Shown: piece by piece, positions 43,131 to 51,335 of the stretch
How positions within the stretch are numbered: position 1 is the stretch's first letter
Layout: each line of letters begins with the position of its first letter
Source of the DNA: Candidatus Denitrolinea symbiosum
Lineage (GTDB): Bacteria; Chloroflexota; Anaerolineae; Anaerolineales; Villigracilaceae
DNA length: 64,000 nucleotides
NCBI GenBank assembly: GCA_017312345.1
Contig: BLAA01000001.1
Location: forward strand, 62,001 to 126,000
Reading direction: 5' to 3'
The notes under the pieces: generated by a model
What the model saw: the letters and a program-made list of their open reading frames with translations, nothing else
The model's database searches: none
Told to the model about the DNA's origin: nothing
Made by a program: the position numbers and the translations under genes

Positions 43131-44253
43131 TGATGTGATACACGCGATGGTTTTTGTATTCCACGCCGTTCAGGTTTTTCAGGTCTGCGCGCATCTGTTT
43201 GGTGGTTTCGGCCACCTGCGTCATCTCGACGTGTTCGAACTGGCCGAAGCCGAGCAGGGTTTTTCCCATCTCGTAATAGAGCAGCGCGTTGCCTCCCATG
43301 CCCTGGAATTCGGGCAGGATGCCCATCCCGTTGCCGCTGACGGTCTTCGTGCGCTTCATTTCGAACAGGAGGTCGGGCAGGCCGAAGGGGAGCAGCTTCC
43401 CTTTGGCGCGCTGGAGCGCGGCGGAGACGTCGGGGAAGGCGAAGAGGAAGCCGACGATCTCCTCCTCGTGCAGGATGATCTTGATGAGGCGCGGGTCGGC
43501 GACGAGGAAGACGTTGTCCACCGCGAATTGGACGTCGCCCTCGGAGAAGGGATAGTATTCCCAGTTGTGGATGAAGGCCTTGTTGTAGGCGCGTCCGATG
43601 CGCGGCGCCCATTGGACGAGTTCGCGCTTGCTCTTGAATCTCTTCACCCACAGGTTGCCGCGTTTCAGGACGCGCTCGGCGATGCGTTCGACGCGCTCGG
43701 GAATTTCGAACGCGTTCGAGGGCAGGTAACAGGAGACGAAGTCCACTTCCTTTTCGAAGCCGAGCGTCTCGACCAGTTTGGGGTAGTAGGCGTAGTTGTA
43801 GTTCATCATCGTCATCATCTGGCGATGCTCGAAGCCGAGAATCTGGATGCCGTAGCCGTCGAAGGGGGAGAGTCCTTTGGGACCGATCAAGGTGTCCATG
43901 CCGCGCGCCCGCGCCCAGTCGAAGACCGCGCCGAAGAGCGCGTCGGCCACGGATTGGTCGTCCACCGATTCGAAAAATGAAAATTGCGCCTTCTTCGTCC
44001 CGTGATATTCGTTGAAGGGTTTGTTGATGCCCGCGCAGACGCGTCCGACCGTCTGTCCGTCGCGGACGGCGAGGAAGAAGTCCGCTTCGGAATGTTCAAA
44101 GAAGGGATGCTTTTTCCGGTTGAGCGGCAGGTATGCGTCTATGAAGAGGGGCGGCACCCACTGCGGACAGTCTTTATAAAGTTGGTAGGGGAACTCAACG
44201 AAGCGTTTAACCTGGTCTTTATCGCTGGTGTCTACTTTTTCGATAGTCAGCAT
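43123..44253 (-). CDS. GNAT-fold acetyltransferase-like protein
   Basis: A 376-residue protein with GNAT-like character: ADFFLAVRDGQTVGRVCAG (strand with the substrate side), the long N-terminal ~220 residues of unknown detail, and a second acetyl-CoA-binding-like segment GNGMGILPEFQGMGGNALLYYEMG that fits the Q/RxxGxG/A loop. This matches a family often annotated as GNAT superfamily or hypothetical in Anaerolineae. A GAGGAG site precedes ATG 44253, with TATACT further upstream (44282-44287). Substrate unknown. It is not linked to its neighbours. Confidence 0.6.
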   Translation of the reverse strand: MLTIEKVDTSDKDQVKRFVEFPYQLYKDCPQWVPPLFIDAYLPLNRKKHPFFEHSEADFFLAVRDGQTVGRVCAGINKPFNEYHGTKKAQFSFFESVDDQSVADALFGAVFDWARARGMDTLIGPKGLSPFDGYGIQILGFEHRQMMTMMNYNYAYYPKLVETLGFEKEVDFVSCYLPSNAFEIPERVERIAERVLKRGNLWVKRFKSKRELVQWAPRIGRAYNKAFIHNWEYYPFSEGDVQFAVDNVFLVADPRLIKIILHEEEIVGFLFAFPDVSAALQRAKGKLLPFGLPDLLFEMKRTKTVSGNGMGILPEFQGMGGNALLYYEMGKTLLGFGQFEHVEMTQVAETTKQMRADLKNLNGVEYKNHRVYHINL

Positions 44254-44351
44254 GGCGGCGCTCCTCGATGGATTTTCGCCGAGTATAAAGCGCTTTTGAA
44301 AAATGAGCGATTGCGTTTTGAAACGCCCCGCTTGAATTTAGAGAAAAGACA

Positions 44352-44360
44352 TGCTATAGT
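44352..44360 (+). promoter_or_regulatory. Extended -10 promoter of the 44413 gene
   Basis: TGC-TATAGT about 50 bases before ATG 44413. Confidence 0.45.
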
Positions 44361-44412
44361 GTTTATAAGCAAGTCCCTTGGGAAGGATACTTGTGTTTTT
44401 CGGGAGGAAGAA

Positions 44413-45168
44413 ATGAATACTACGAACCAGCCTGTTCCTTCGGGAGATAAAACGGGCGTATGGCTTGGTATTATCGCGGGCGGGATTGTCGTCTGCGTCT
44501 GTGTGCTGGCAGTGGGATTGATCCTCGGACTGGGGGTCGGCGGGAAACTCCCGATGACTTTCCTGGCTTCTCCAACGCCTTCGCCGACTTTTACGCCGAC
44601 GGCGGCGCCTACTGATACACCGACGCCTGTTCCTACCGACACGCCTATACCTACCGACACACCCACGCCTGTGCCGTCGCCTACGATGACGCCCCTTGTT
44701 CGGGAATCACTCGATACGATCATCAACACGGTGAAGCCCGCGTCGCAGGGCAATCCTGTGACTGAGGCGGGGGCTTACGACGCGAAGGACAAGAAGATCC
44801 ATCCGTTGGTTGTTGTTTCTCAAAGAGACCAGGAGGGATGGAACGCCAGCCTGCCCGCGACATGGAAGCCTTTGAATGTGGGGCAGGTCGAATTGGTTGC
44901 CGTGGTCTTGTATAAAAATGTGGAGATCGAGAAAGCGCGCTATATCGGCAAAGGTACGGGGATAGTTTTCGTCAGCCGCATGCGCGTAGATGTCGAGGTC
45001 ATCCTGCGTGAAGCGCAGACGGGCCGGAGTATCGCCTCGCAAACCTTCCGAGGCGGAGAGCCGCCCAGTTTGCCTCGCTCCCTTCCGATTGGGACAACTG
45101 CCTTGTATGGAACCTCTGTCGCATATGAGACGGTTAATAGCTGGCTTAAGACATACGTGGAGCCGTAA
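44413..45168 (+). CDS. Membrane-anchored protein with Thr/Pro linker, unknown function
   Basis: A 251-residue protein with one membrane helix near residues 17-45 (GIIAGGIVVCVCVLAVGLILGLGVGG), a linker of TPTxxPTDTP repeats (~50-95) and a ~155-residue extracytoplasmic domain with alternating strands (KIHPLVVVSQRD, QVELVAVVLYK, RVDVEVILREAQTGRSI, SQTFRGGEPPSLPRSLPIG). No catalytic motif is recognised. ATG 44413 follows GGGAGGAAG. The TPTP linker is shared with other surface proteins in this window and may be glycosylated. A terminator follows. Confidence 0.65.
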   Translation: MNTTNQPVPSGDKTGVWLGIIAGGIVVCVCVLAVGLILGLGVGGKLPMTFLASPTPSPTFTPTAAPTDTPTPVPTDTPIPTDTPTPVPSPTMTPLVRESLDTIINTVKPASQGNPVTEAGAYDAKDKKIHPLVVVSQRDQEGWNASLPATWKPLNVGQVELVAVVLYKNVEIEKARYIGKGTGIVFVSRMRVDVEVILREAQTGRSIASQTFRGGEPPSLPRSLPIGTTALYGTSVAYETVNSWLKTYVEP

Positions 45169-45187
45169 CAGGTTTCGTATTGAATAA

Positions 45188-45218
45188 GCGGTCACTTCAA
45201 AGCGACCGCCTATTTTTT
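45188..45218 (+). terminator. Terminator after the 44413 gene
   Basis: GCGGTC / GACCGC with an internally paired 10-base loop, then CTATTTTTTA. It ends at the stop codon of the convergent C39-TPR gene. Confidence 0.75.
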
Positions 45219-46461
45219 ATGGCTGCACGCCAACAAACTGCAGGGCGTAGATGGAATCCTTATAGCCAGGGTGGACTTGCAGCGCCTTGCGCCAATTCGC
45301 GACGGCGCCTTCGAGGTCGCCCCGTTTCCAGAGTCCCCATCCATGCCAGAGCAGGGCTTCTTCGGCGTACCAGCCGTTGATGGGTTTGTAGGTTTTCTCG
45401 GTGAGTTCCAGAAGGTAGTCGGCGCGGTCGGCGTTGAAGTAGGCCACGAAAGGCCAGAACTGGTAACGCGTCATGCGCTGGGGCAGGCCGATGGTGAAGG
45501 CCTGGTCGAAGGCTAGCGCGGCCTCCTGGTAGCGTTCGAAGTAGGTGAGCGACGCGCCGAGGTTGAACCAGCCGAACGCGTCCTGGGGATCGGCGGCCAC
45601 GTCGGCGTTGGCGAGGTCGAGGGCGCGCTGGCGGTTCAGGTCGGGATCCCAGTCCGCGCCGAGGATGGATTGGATCTCGGCCTCATCCTGCGGGAAGTAG
45701 ATGACCATGTAGAGATAGTTGAACGGCTTCCAGTTCTGTTCGAGCGTCTCGTACGGGACTTTTTTGTCCGCGTCCGTCGCCGCGCCGTGCTGCGAATCCT
45801 GTACGAGGAAGGTTTTTTCCGCCTCGTCGTATCCGTTGACGAGCAGGTAGTGCGCGTCCCACAGGTCGTCGTTGGGACCGTTGGCGTCCTGCTGGTCGAT
45901 CTTCGAGGCCACTTCCACGATGACGGGATAGTTGGCCGCCAGAAGCCGCTTGAGCAGGTCGAGCGTCCCGGCCACGCGGTATTCGGCTTTTAACCAACCC
46001 GCTTCGTTCAGGATGTAGTAGCGGAGTTCTTCCGGGTTGACGTTGCGGTCCTGTTTGACGGGTTTGACGACGGCCGCGACGTCGTATTGACTCCCCTGCC
46101 AGCCATACATACGAAGCGCCATAGACAGGGTGGCCGGGCCGCAGTTGTTGATGTCCTGTTTTTCGTAGTCGGGAGACGGGATGTGGACTTGCGGCGGGAG
46201 CGGGACAGCCGTCGGCGAGGGAGTGGCCGAGGCGGACGCGTCCGCCGTCGGGGTCGGCGGGGGAGGCGTGAACGTCGGGAAGGGAGTCGAGGGCTGGGGC
46301 GTCGGGATGACGACCGGGTCGAGGGCGTTCTGGAGACGCGTCGTCCACACTTCGTAGCGCCAGAACAGGCGCGAACGGAGGGAGGGAATCTGGAGCAGCA
46401 GGAATCCGAGGAGCAGGATTCCCGCGAGAGAGATCATGACGATCCTGGCGCGTTTCGACAT
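45217..46461 (-). CDS. Membrane-anchored C39-like peptidase with TPR repeats, paralogue 2
   Basis: A 414-residue paralogue of the protein at 37156: anchor helix IVMISLAGILLLGFLLL, a T/P linker, a C39 domain with Cys in DINNCGPATLSMAL, His in DAHYLLVNGYDE and Asp in FLVQDSQHG, then TPR repeats (AFGWFNLGASLTYFERYQEAALAFDQAF and WYAEEALLWHGWGLWKRGDLEGAVANWRKAL). The shared architecture suggests secreted proteases or lectin-like scaffolds of the same family. ATG 46461 is preceded at six bases by TACACT, so the mRNA may be leaderless. Confidence 0.8.
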   Translation of the reverse strand: MSKRARIVMISLAGILLLGFLLLQIPSLRSRLFWRYEVWTTRLQNALDPVVIPTPQPSTPFPTFTPPPPTPTADASASATPSPTAVPLPPQVHIPSPDYEKQDINNCGPATLSMALRMYGWQGSQYDVAAVVKPVKQDRNVNPEELRYYILNEAGWLKAEYRVAGTLDLLKRLLAANYPVIVEVASKIDQQDANGPNDDLWDAHYLLVNGYDEAEKTFLVQDSQHGAATDADKKVPYETLEQNWKPFNYLYMVIYFPQDEAEIQSILGADWDPDLNRQRALDLANADVAADPQDAFGWFNLGASLTYFERYQEAALAFDQAFTIGLPQRMTRYQFWPFVAYFNADRADYLLELTEKTYKPINGWYAEEALLWHGWGLWKRGDLEGAVANWRKALQVHPGYKDSIYALQFVGVQP

Positions 46462-46467
46462 GCCGCG

Positions 46468-46476
46468 AGTGTACCA
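46468..46476 (-). promoter_or_regulatory. Extended -10 element of the C39-TPR paralogue 2 gene
   Basis: TGG-TACACT on the minus strand with six bases before ATG 46461. Confidence 0.4.
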
Positions 46477-46591
46477 TGCCTGAATGAGAGGGGATTAATG
46501 GCGGACAAAAAAACACGAAGGCGACTTGCCTCTGTGTTCGATGTTTCAGTGAATGGAAAGGGATTCTGAAAGTTCTTTCGGATTGAGAAAT

Positions 46592-46621
46592 GGATTCCGA
46601 AAGTTCTACCTTCGGATGCGG
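46592..46621. repeat. Short palindromic repeat, CCGAAAG-TTCTA type, copy A
   Basis: GGATTCCGAAAGTTCTACC then TTCGG. A partial copy (GGATTCTGAAAGTTC then TTTCGGA) precedes it at 46561. The same element is found at 52212 and 63277. Confidence 0.6.
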
Positions 46622-46664
46622 CGTTCTTGAAGTAGAATTTCAAGATTCCTTCAGGATTCCGCGT

Positions 46665-47360
46665 TCATCCTTCTGTGGGCGGCATGAGATAACCGAGGCC
46701 GGAGCGCGTGACGATGTGCCGGGGGTTGTGAGGATCGTCCTCCAGTTTTTGGCGCAGGCGGGCGATGCTGACCCACAAGATCTCCTTGTCGGACTTGTAT
46801 TCTGGTCCCCAGACGCTGGTGAGCAGGTCTTCGGGAGCGAGGATCTTGCCGAGGTTGTGCGCGAATTGCAGCAGCAGGCGGTATTCGGTGGCAGAGAGGG
46901 AGATATCCTGTTCGCCGCGCCAGACTTCGGCGCGGGCAAAGTCGATGCGCAGGTTTTCGTGGGTGAAGAAACGCGCCTGAGAGCCGTCGCCGGGACGCTG
47001 GGCGCGGCGCAGGACGGCGCGCACGCGCGCCAGCAATTCGGTCGCCGAGAAGGGTTTGACGAGGTAGTCGTCGGCGCCGAGGTCGAGGCCGCGCACGCGG
47101 TCCTGTTCTTCGCCCTTGGCGGTGAGGATGATGATGGGGACGCTGGAGAATTCACGGATGCGCTGGGTGGCGCCGAAACCGTCGAGACGCGGCATCATAA
47201 TGTCGAGCAACACCAGGTCAATAGGCTGGGATGAAAACACGTCCAGCGCCTGCTGTCCGTCCTGCGCGGTGACCACTTCGTAGCCTTCGGTGCGCAGGTT
47301 GGCTTCCAGCAGTCGCAGATAGCGGGGTTCGTCATCCACGATCAAAACTCGTGTGGCCAT
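46665..47360 (-). CDS. Response regulator, OmpR/PhoB type
   Basis: A 231-residue transcriptional regulator. The receiver domain (1-120) has LIVDDEP (acidic pair), the phosphorylated aspartate in LVLLDIMMPRLDG, the T/A switch in IIILTAKGEE and the lysine in DDYLVKPFS. The winged-helix domain (135-228) shows SLSATEYRLLLQFAHN and the recognition helix region SDKEILWVSIARLRQKLEDD, then GLGYLMPP. ATG 47360 is chosen; it lies inside the end of the upstream kinase gene (29-base overlap), so both are made from one mRNA and probably form a two-component pair. Confidence 0.93.
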   Translation of the reverse strand: MATRVLIVDDEPRYLRLLEANLRTEGYEVVTAQDGQQALDVFSSQPIDLVLLDIMMPRLDGFGATQRIREFSSVPIIILTAKGEEQDRVRGLDLGADDYLVKPFSATELLARVRAVLRRAQRPGDGSQARFFTHENLRIDFARAEVWRGEQDISLSATEYRLLLQFAHNLGKILAPEDLLTSVWGPEYKSDKEILWVSIARLRQKLEDDPHNPRHIVTRSGLGYLMPPTEG

Positions 47361-48585
47361 GGGAAATCTCCTTTTGGATGTTCTCAGGAAGGCGCGCCGC
47401 GTGGAGCGGAAGTTCGATATGGAAAGTGGCGCCGTGGCCGGGGCTGGATTCCAACCAAATCTTACCACGATGCGCGAGAATAATCTGGCGGCAGATGTAC
47501 AGTCCCAGCCCGGTGCCGGCGCTGAGGCTATCGGGACCGGGGACGCGATAGAAGCGTTCGAAGACCATGGCCTGGTGTTCGGGCGGGATACCGGGACCGT
47601 GGTCCGTGAAGCGGATGTGGACGGTCTCGTCCTGTTGGCGCAGGGTCACGTCCAGCGGCGAGTTCGGCGCGTATTTGTCGGCGTTGCTGAACAGGTTTTC
47701 GAAGACGCGCGTCAGGTGGGCGCTGTCGCCGTGGATGGGCGCGACCGGCCCGAAGTCCAGGCGGACCGGGAGGTTGGGATGGCGCTGTTTGCTCCGCAGG
47801 ACCACGTCGCGGATGAGGGCGTCCAGCCGCATGGGTTGGAATTTGAATTGCAGGGTGTTGGATTGCAGGCGGGCGGATTCGAGCAGGTCTTCGATCAACT
47901 GCGTGAGGTGGTCGGCTTCATCTTCGATGATGGCGAGGAATTCGCGCTGGGTGGTTTCGTCCCAGTTGGCGTCGCGGCGCAGGAGGGTGGTGGAGTAGCC
48001 TTTGATGAATCCGAGCGGGGTGCGAAGCTCGTGCGAGATGGTGGCGAGGAAGTCGTCCTGCAGGCGGATGCGGCGCTGGACTTCGTCGAGCTGATGGTAG
48101 GTTTCCTGCCAGGTGCGGCGTTCGAGCATGGAGGCCATCCACATGGCGATCAAAGCCGCCGCCTGAAGGTGGGCCTCGGAAAATTCGGGGCCGCCGAAGC
48201 GGATGAGGACGACCGCGCCTTCGAGCCGCGTCCCGCACCAGAGCGGCAGGCCCAGCAGGTAGGTGAGCTCGAGGCGGTCGGTGTGGGGACGGGGAGGGTG
48301 CGCCGGGGTCTGGATGACGACGCGTCTTTCCTTCATCACTTCGGAGGCGACGCGGTCGCCCCAGGCGGCGTCGGCCTCGGCGTATTTGCCGCGTCCGAGG
48401 GCGCGGGCGTAGGCCACTTCGAGCGCGCCGGTCCGGGAGTCCAGCACGTAGACCGCGATGTTATCGAAAACGACGAAGGCGCGCAGTTCGGTGGCGAGCG
48501 TTTCGAGGGCGGTCTTCCAGTCCTCCTGCGCGGCGGCTTTGCGGAAGAGTCCGAACAGGGAATCGAGAAACCCGCTCTCCGTCAT
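47332..48585 (-). CDS. GAF-domain sensor histidine kinase
   Basis: A 417-residue cytosolic kinase: GAF domain at ~20-150, HisKA with the acceptor histidine in FLATISHELRTPLGFIKGY (near residue 184), HATPase with NLFSNADKYAP (N-box), DHGPGIPPEHQ (G1) and GTGLGLYICRQI (G2). Its stop lies within the start of the response-regulator gene, and its ATG overlaps the stop of the upstream kinase by one base (TAATG), so three signalling genes are translationally linked. Signal unknown. Confidence 0.92.
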   Translation of the reverse strand: MTESGFLDSLFGLFRKAAAQEDWKTALETLATELRAFVVFDNIAVYVLDSRTGALEVAYARALGRGKYAEADAAWGDRVASEVMKERRVVIQTPAHPPRPHTDRLELTYLLGLPLWCGTRLEGAVVLIRFGGPEFSEAHLQAAALIAMWMASMLERRTWQETYHQLDEVQRRIRLQDDFLATISHELRTPLGFIKGYSTTLLRRDANWDETTQREFLAIIEDEADHLTQLIEDLLESARLQSNTLQFKFQPMRLDALIRDVVLRSKQRHPNLPVRLDFGPVAPIHGDSAHLTRVFENLFSNADKYAPNSPLDVTLRQQDETVHIRFTDHGPGIPPEHQAMVFERFYRVPGPDSLSAGTGLGLYICRQIILAHRGKIWLESSPGHGATFHIELPLHAARLPENIQKEISHGHTSFDRG

Positions 48586-49619
48586 TATTCCGTATCCTCT
48601 TCTCCCGCGGTGAGCAGGGGGAATCGGAAGGTGGAGCCTTTGCCTTCCATGGAGGTCACTTCGAGCATCGAGCCGTGGGCTTCCACGATCTGGCGCACCA
48701 GCGAGAGGCCGATGCCCGTGCCGCCGAATTTGCGGGTGGACGAGCCGTCCAGTTGGTGGAACGGTTCGAAAATCTCCTCCACGCGGTGCGGCGGGATGCC
48801 GATGCCGGTGTCCGTCACGGTGACGATGACCAGGTTGGCGGTCTCGCGCTGGATGTTCAGCACAACGCGCCCGCCCGACGCGGTGAATTTGATGGCGTTT
48901 TCGAGCAGTTGTCCCATGACCCAGGCGATCTTTTGCGAATCGGCCTGGACGAGCGGCAGGTCTGGGGCCAGCACAGAATGGACGCTGACGCCGCGGTCTT
49001 TGGCTTTCTGTTCCACCGCGCGCACGCTGATATTTGCCAGCCGGCCGATGTCAATCGATTCGAATTTGAGGCTTAATTCGCCGCGCGAAGCCAGGGAGAA
49101 CATGATCAGGTCGTCGATCAGCCCTTCCAGCCGCGCGGTGGCGTGCTGGCTCACCTGCAGGGCGTGTTTCTGCTCCGCGGTGACGGGTCCCAGCGACTCG
49201 CTGACCATTAATTCGATGTAGCCCTTCATGTGCGTCAGGGGCGTGCGTAATTCGTGGGAAATGGAGGAGACGAAGTTGGCCTTCATCTGGCTCAACTCGG
49301 AGAGCCGCTCCAGCGCGTCCTGCAATTCGGCGGTGCGCTGCTGGACGCGTTGTTCCAGGCTGCGGTTGGCCGCCTGGAGCGCGCTCCGCAGCTGGATGAT
49401 CTGTTCGGTCACCACCTGGTCGAGCGCGGACTGGTTGAGCAGGTTCAATTCGATCAGCGCCTGCCCCAGCAGGCAGGTCTTTCCCCGCGCCACCTGCTCC
49501 TGCTGGTAGGCCAGCGCGGCCTGTAGATCCTGCTCGCGGATCAATCCCTTCTGGACGAGCGATTCGCCCAGGCGGGCCACCAGCATTTCGGGGCTGAGAC
49601 GAAGCGGTTGTGTCGTCAT
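48585..49619 (-). CDS. Histidine kinase with GspE-N-like sensor domain
   Basis: A 344-residue kinase. Instead of GAF or PAS, the N-terminal ~70 residues (LGESLVQKGLIREQDLQAALAYQQ, then LLGQALIELNLLNQSALDQVV) resemble the GspE/T2SSE N-terminal domain. A short coiled coil (~75-115) leads to HisKA with SSISHELRTPLTHMKGY and HATPase with QLLENAIKF, DTGIGIPPHRVEE and GTGIGLSLVRQI. ATG 49619 overlaps the amidohydrolase stop. Two kinases and one regulator in a row suggest signal integration. Confidence 0.88.
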   Translation of the reverse strand: MTTQPLRLSPEMLVARLGESLVQKGLIREQDLQAALAYQQEQVARGKTCLLGQALIELNLLNQSALDQVVTEQIIQLRSALQAANRSLEQRVQQRTAELQDALERLSELSQMKANFVSSISHELRTPLTHMKGYIELMVSESLGPVTAEQKHALQVSQHATARLEGLIDDLIMFSLASRGELSLKFESIDIGRLANISVRAVEQKAKDRGVSVHSVLAPDLPLVQADSQKIAWVMGQLLENAIKFTASGGRVVLNIQRETANLVIVTVTDTGIGIPPHRVEEIFEPFHQLDGSSTRKFGGTGIGLSLVRQIVEAHGSMLEVTSMEGKGSTFRFPLLTAGEEDTE

Positions 49620-51232
49620 GCGGACCTCCAAACCCAATCCCCGCCCGCCATCGTTGCGGACGACTGCATCGTGAGCAAATCTTCCGCGGGACAGGCGAAC
49701 GGGTCTTTTTCCAGGACGATGAGATCGGCGAGGCATCCCGGCGCCAATCGGCCAAGACGGGTTTCCATGCCCGCCGCGTACGCCGCTCCCATTGTATACG
49801 CTTCGACGGCCTCGCGCCGCGTCAATTTTTCTTCGGGAATCCAGGCCTCGCCCGCCTCGCCCGCGCGGCGACGCGTGACCGCGGCGAACAGGCCGAGGAA
49901 CGGGTTCGGCGATTCGACCGGCGCGTCCGACCCGAAGGCGAGGCGCGCGCCGTGCGCGAGCTGGGTCCGCCAGGCGTAGGCGAGACGCGTGCGCCCGCCC
50001 CAGTAACGCTCCGCCATGCGCATGTCCGAGGTGGCGTGGATGGGCTGCATCGAGGCGATCACATTCAGCGCGGATAACCGCGCCGCGTCGTCGGGATGGA
50101 TCGCCTGCACGTGTTCGATGCGGTGACGCAGCGCGGGGAGTCCGTGCGCGCGTTCGTAGCCGCGCAACTGCTCGTAGGCGTCCAATACCTCGTGGTTGGC
50201 GCGGTCGCCGATGGCGTGGACGGTCATCGCCAGGCCCGCGTCCGCGGCGCGGCGGGCGAGTTCAAAGAGATGTTCGCCGTCCATGTTGAGGATGCCGCGG
50301 TTTTCCGCGTCGCCCAGATACGGCTGGAACATGGCGGCCGTGCGCGGGCCGAGCGCGCCGTCCATGAAGGCTTTGACGTTGCCGACGCGCAGCCAGTCGT
50401 CGCCGAAGCCGCTTTGCAGGCCGAGTTCGCACGCGTGCTCCAGGTCTTCGACCGGGATGCTTTTGACGACGCGCAGTTTGAGTTCGCCGCGTTGATGTAA
50501 TTGCTGCAAAGCCATGAAGCAGGCGCGGCGGTCGAAATCGTGGACGCCCGTCAGTCCCATTTTCCACAAGATGGGCTGCGCGGCGCGGATCGCTTCCGTC
50601 ACCGCGTCCATGCCCGGCTGGGGAATCTTCGCGCTGACCAGTTCCATCGCCGATTCGAGCAGGATGCCCGTCGGCTGGCCGCGCGCGTCGCGTTGGATTT
50701 CCCCATTTTCGGGATTCGGCGTCGAAGACGCGATGCCCGCCAGTTTCAGCGCGGCGCTGTTCGCCCACGCGGCGTGGAGGGATTTTGCGGTGAGATAGAC
50801 GGGATGGTCCGGCGCGGCGAAGTCGAGGTCGCGCGCGGAAGGCCAGGGAATTTCGCCGCCAAAGTTTATTTCTTCCTTCGCGCTCTTTGCGGTTAATTCT
50901 CCCCACTCGTTCTGATTCCATCCATGCCCCAAAATCCATTCCCCTTTTTTGACGGTCTTGGCGCGCTCGGCCACGCGGCGCAGGCATTCCTCCAGCGTGG
51001 AGGTTTCGCAGTCCACCTTTTGCAGGCCGAGCGCGTAATGGTGTAAATGAATGTGCGCGTCGGTGAGGCCGGGCAGGACGACGCGTCCGCCGAGGTCGAA
51101 TTTCTCGGCGCGGGCATCGAGCAGTTCATCCCCGCCGGCCGCGATAATTTCGCCGCGCTCGATCAACAGCGCGGAGGCCGTCTCTTGCGCGGGGTTCAAT
51201 GTGTGGATGCGGGCATTGTAGAGGAGTTTCAT
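49616..51232 (-). CDS. Amidohydrolase, YtcJ-like
   Basis: A 538-residue metal-dependent hydrolase of the amidohydrolase superfamily. Visible features: VVLPGLTDAHIHLHHYALG (first HxH motif), ILGHGWNQNEWGE, VTGVHDFDRRACF replaced here as LTGVHDFD, LAMTVHAIGDRANHEVLDAYE, ALRHRIEHVQAIHPDDAARL and LAFGSDAPVESPNPF near the C-terminus. The family hydrolyses amides or related bonds on varied substrates. It is first in the run with the two kinases and the regulator; whether it is functionally tied to them is unclear. The start ATG has no clear ribosome binding site. Confidence 0.85.
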   Translation of the reverse strand: MKLLYNARIHTLNPAQETASALLIERGEIIAAGGDELLDARAEKFDLGGRVVLPGLTDAHIHLHHYALGLQKVDCETSTLEECLRRVAERAKTVKKGEWILGHGWNQNEWGELTAKSAKEEINFGGEIPWPSARDLDFAAPDHPVYLTAKSLHAAWANSAALKLAGIASSTPNPENGEIQRDARGQPTGILLESAMELVSAKIPQPGMDAVTEAIRAAQPILWKMGLTGVHDFDRRACFMALQQLHQRGELKLRVVKSIPVEDLEHACELGLQSGFGDDWLRVGNVKAFMDGALGPRTAAMFQPYLGDAENRGILNMDGEHLFELARRAADAGLAMTVHAIGDRANHEVLDAYEQLRGYERAHGLPALRHRIEHVQAIHPDDAARLSALNVIASMQPIHATSDMRMAERYWGGRTRLAYAWRTQLAHGARLAFGSDAPVESPNPFLGLFAAVTRRRAGEAGEAWIPEEKLTRREAVEAYTMGAAYAAGMETRLGRLAPGCLADLIVLEKDPFACPAEDLLTMQSSATMAGGDWVWRSA

Positions 51233-51245
51233 AAAATCCGTTTAA

Positions 51246-51320
51246 TGCATATACCGCGAATTCCGCAAATTTCTTTTTTTTAATCCATTCGCGTTATTTG
51301 CCTGTTCGCGAAATCCGCAT
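51246..51320. repeat. Extragenic TTCGCG/CCGCAAAT-type repeat
   Basis: Back-to-back fragments ACCGCGAATTCCGCAAAT and TCCATTCGCGTTATTTGCC...TTCGCGAAATCCGC in the gap between the amidohydrolase and parB genes. The same words occur at 33160-33290. They look like decayed members of a dispersed extragenic repeat. Confidence 0.4.
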
Positions 51321-51335
51321 TGGAAGCAAATCGTT

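Noticed and set aside
47353..49221. 622-codon plus-strand frame over the two histidine kinases
   Set aside because: No recognisable motif; the minus-strand kinases and regulator are complete with overlapping starts and stops.
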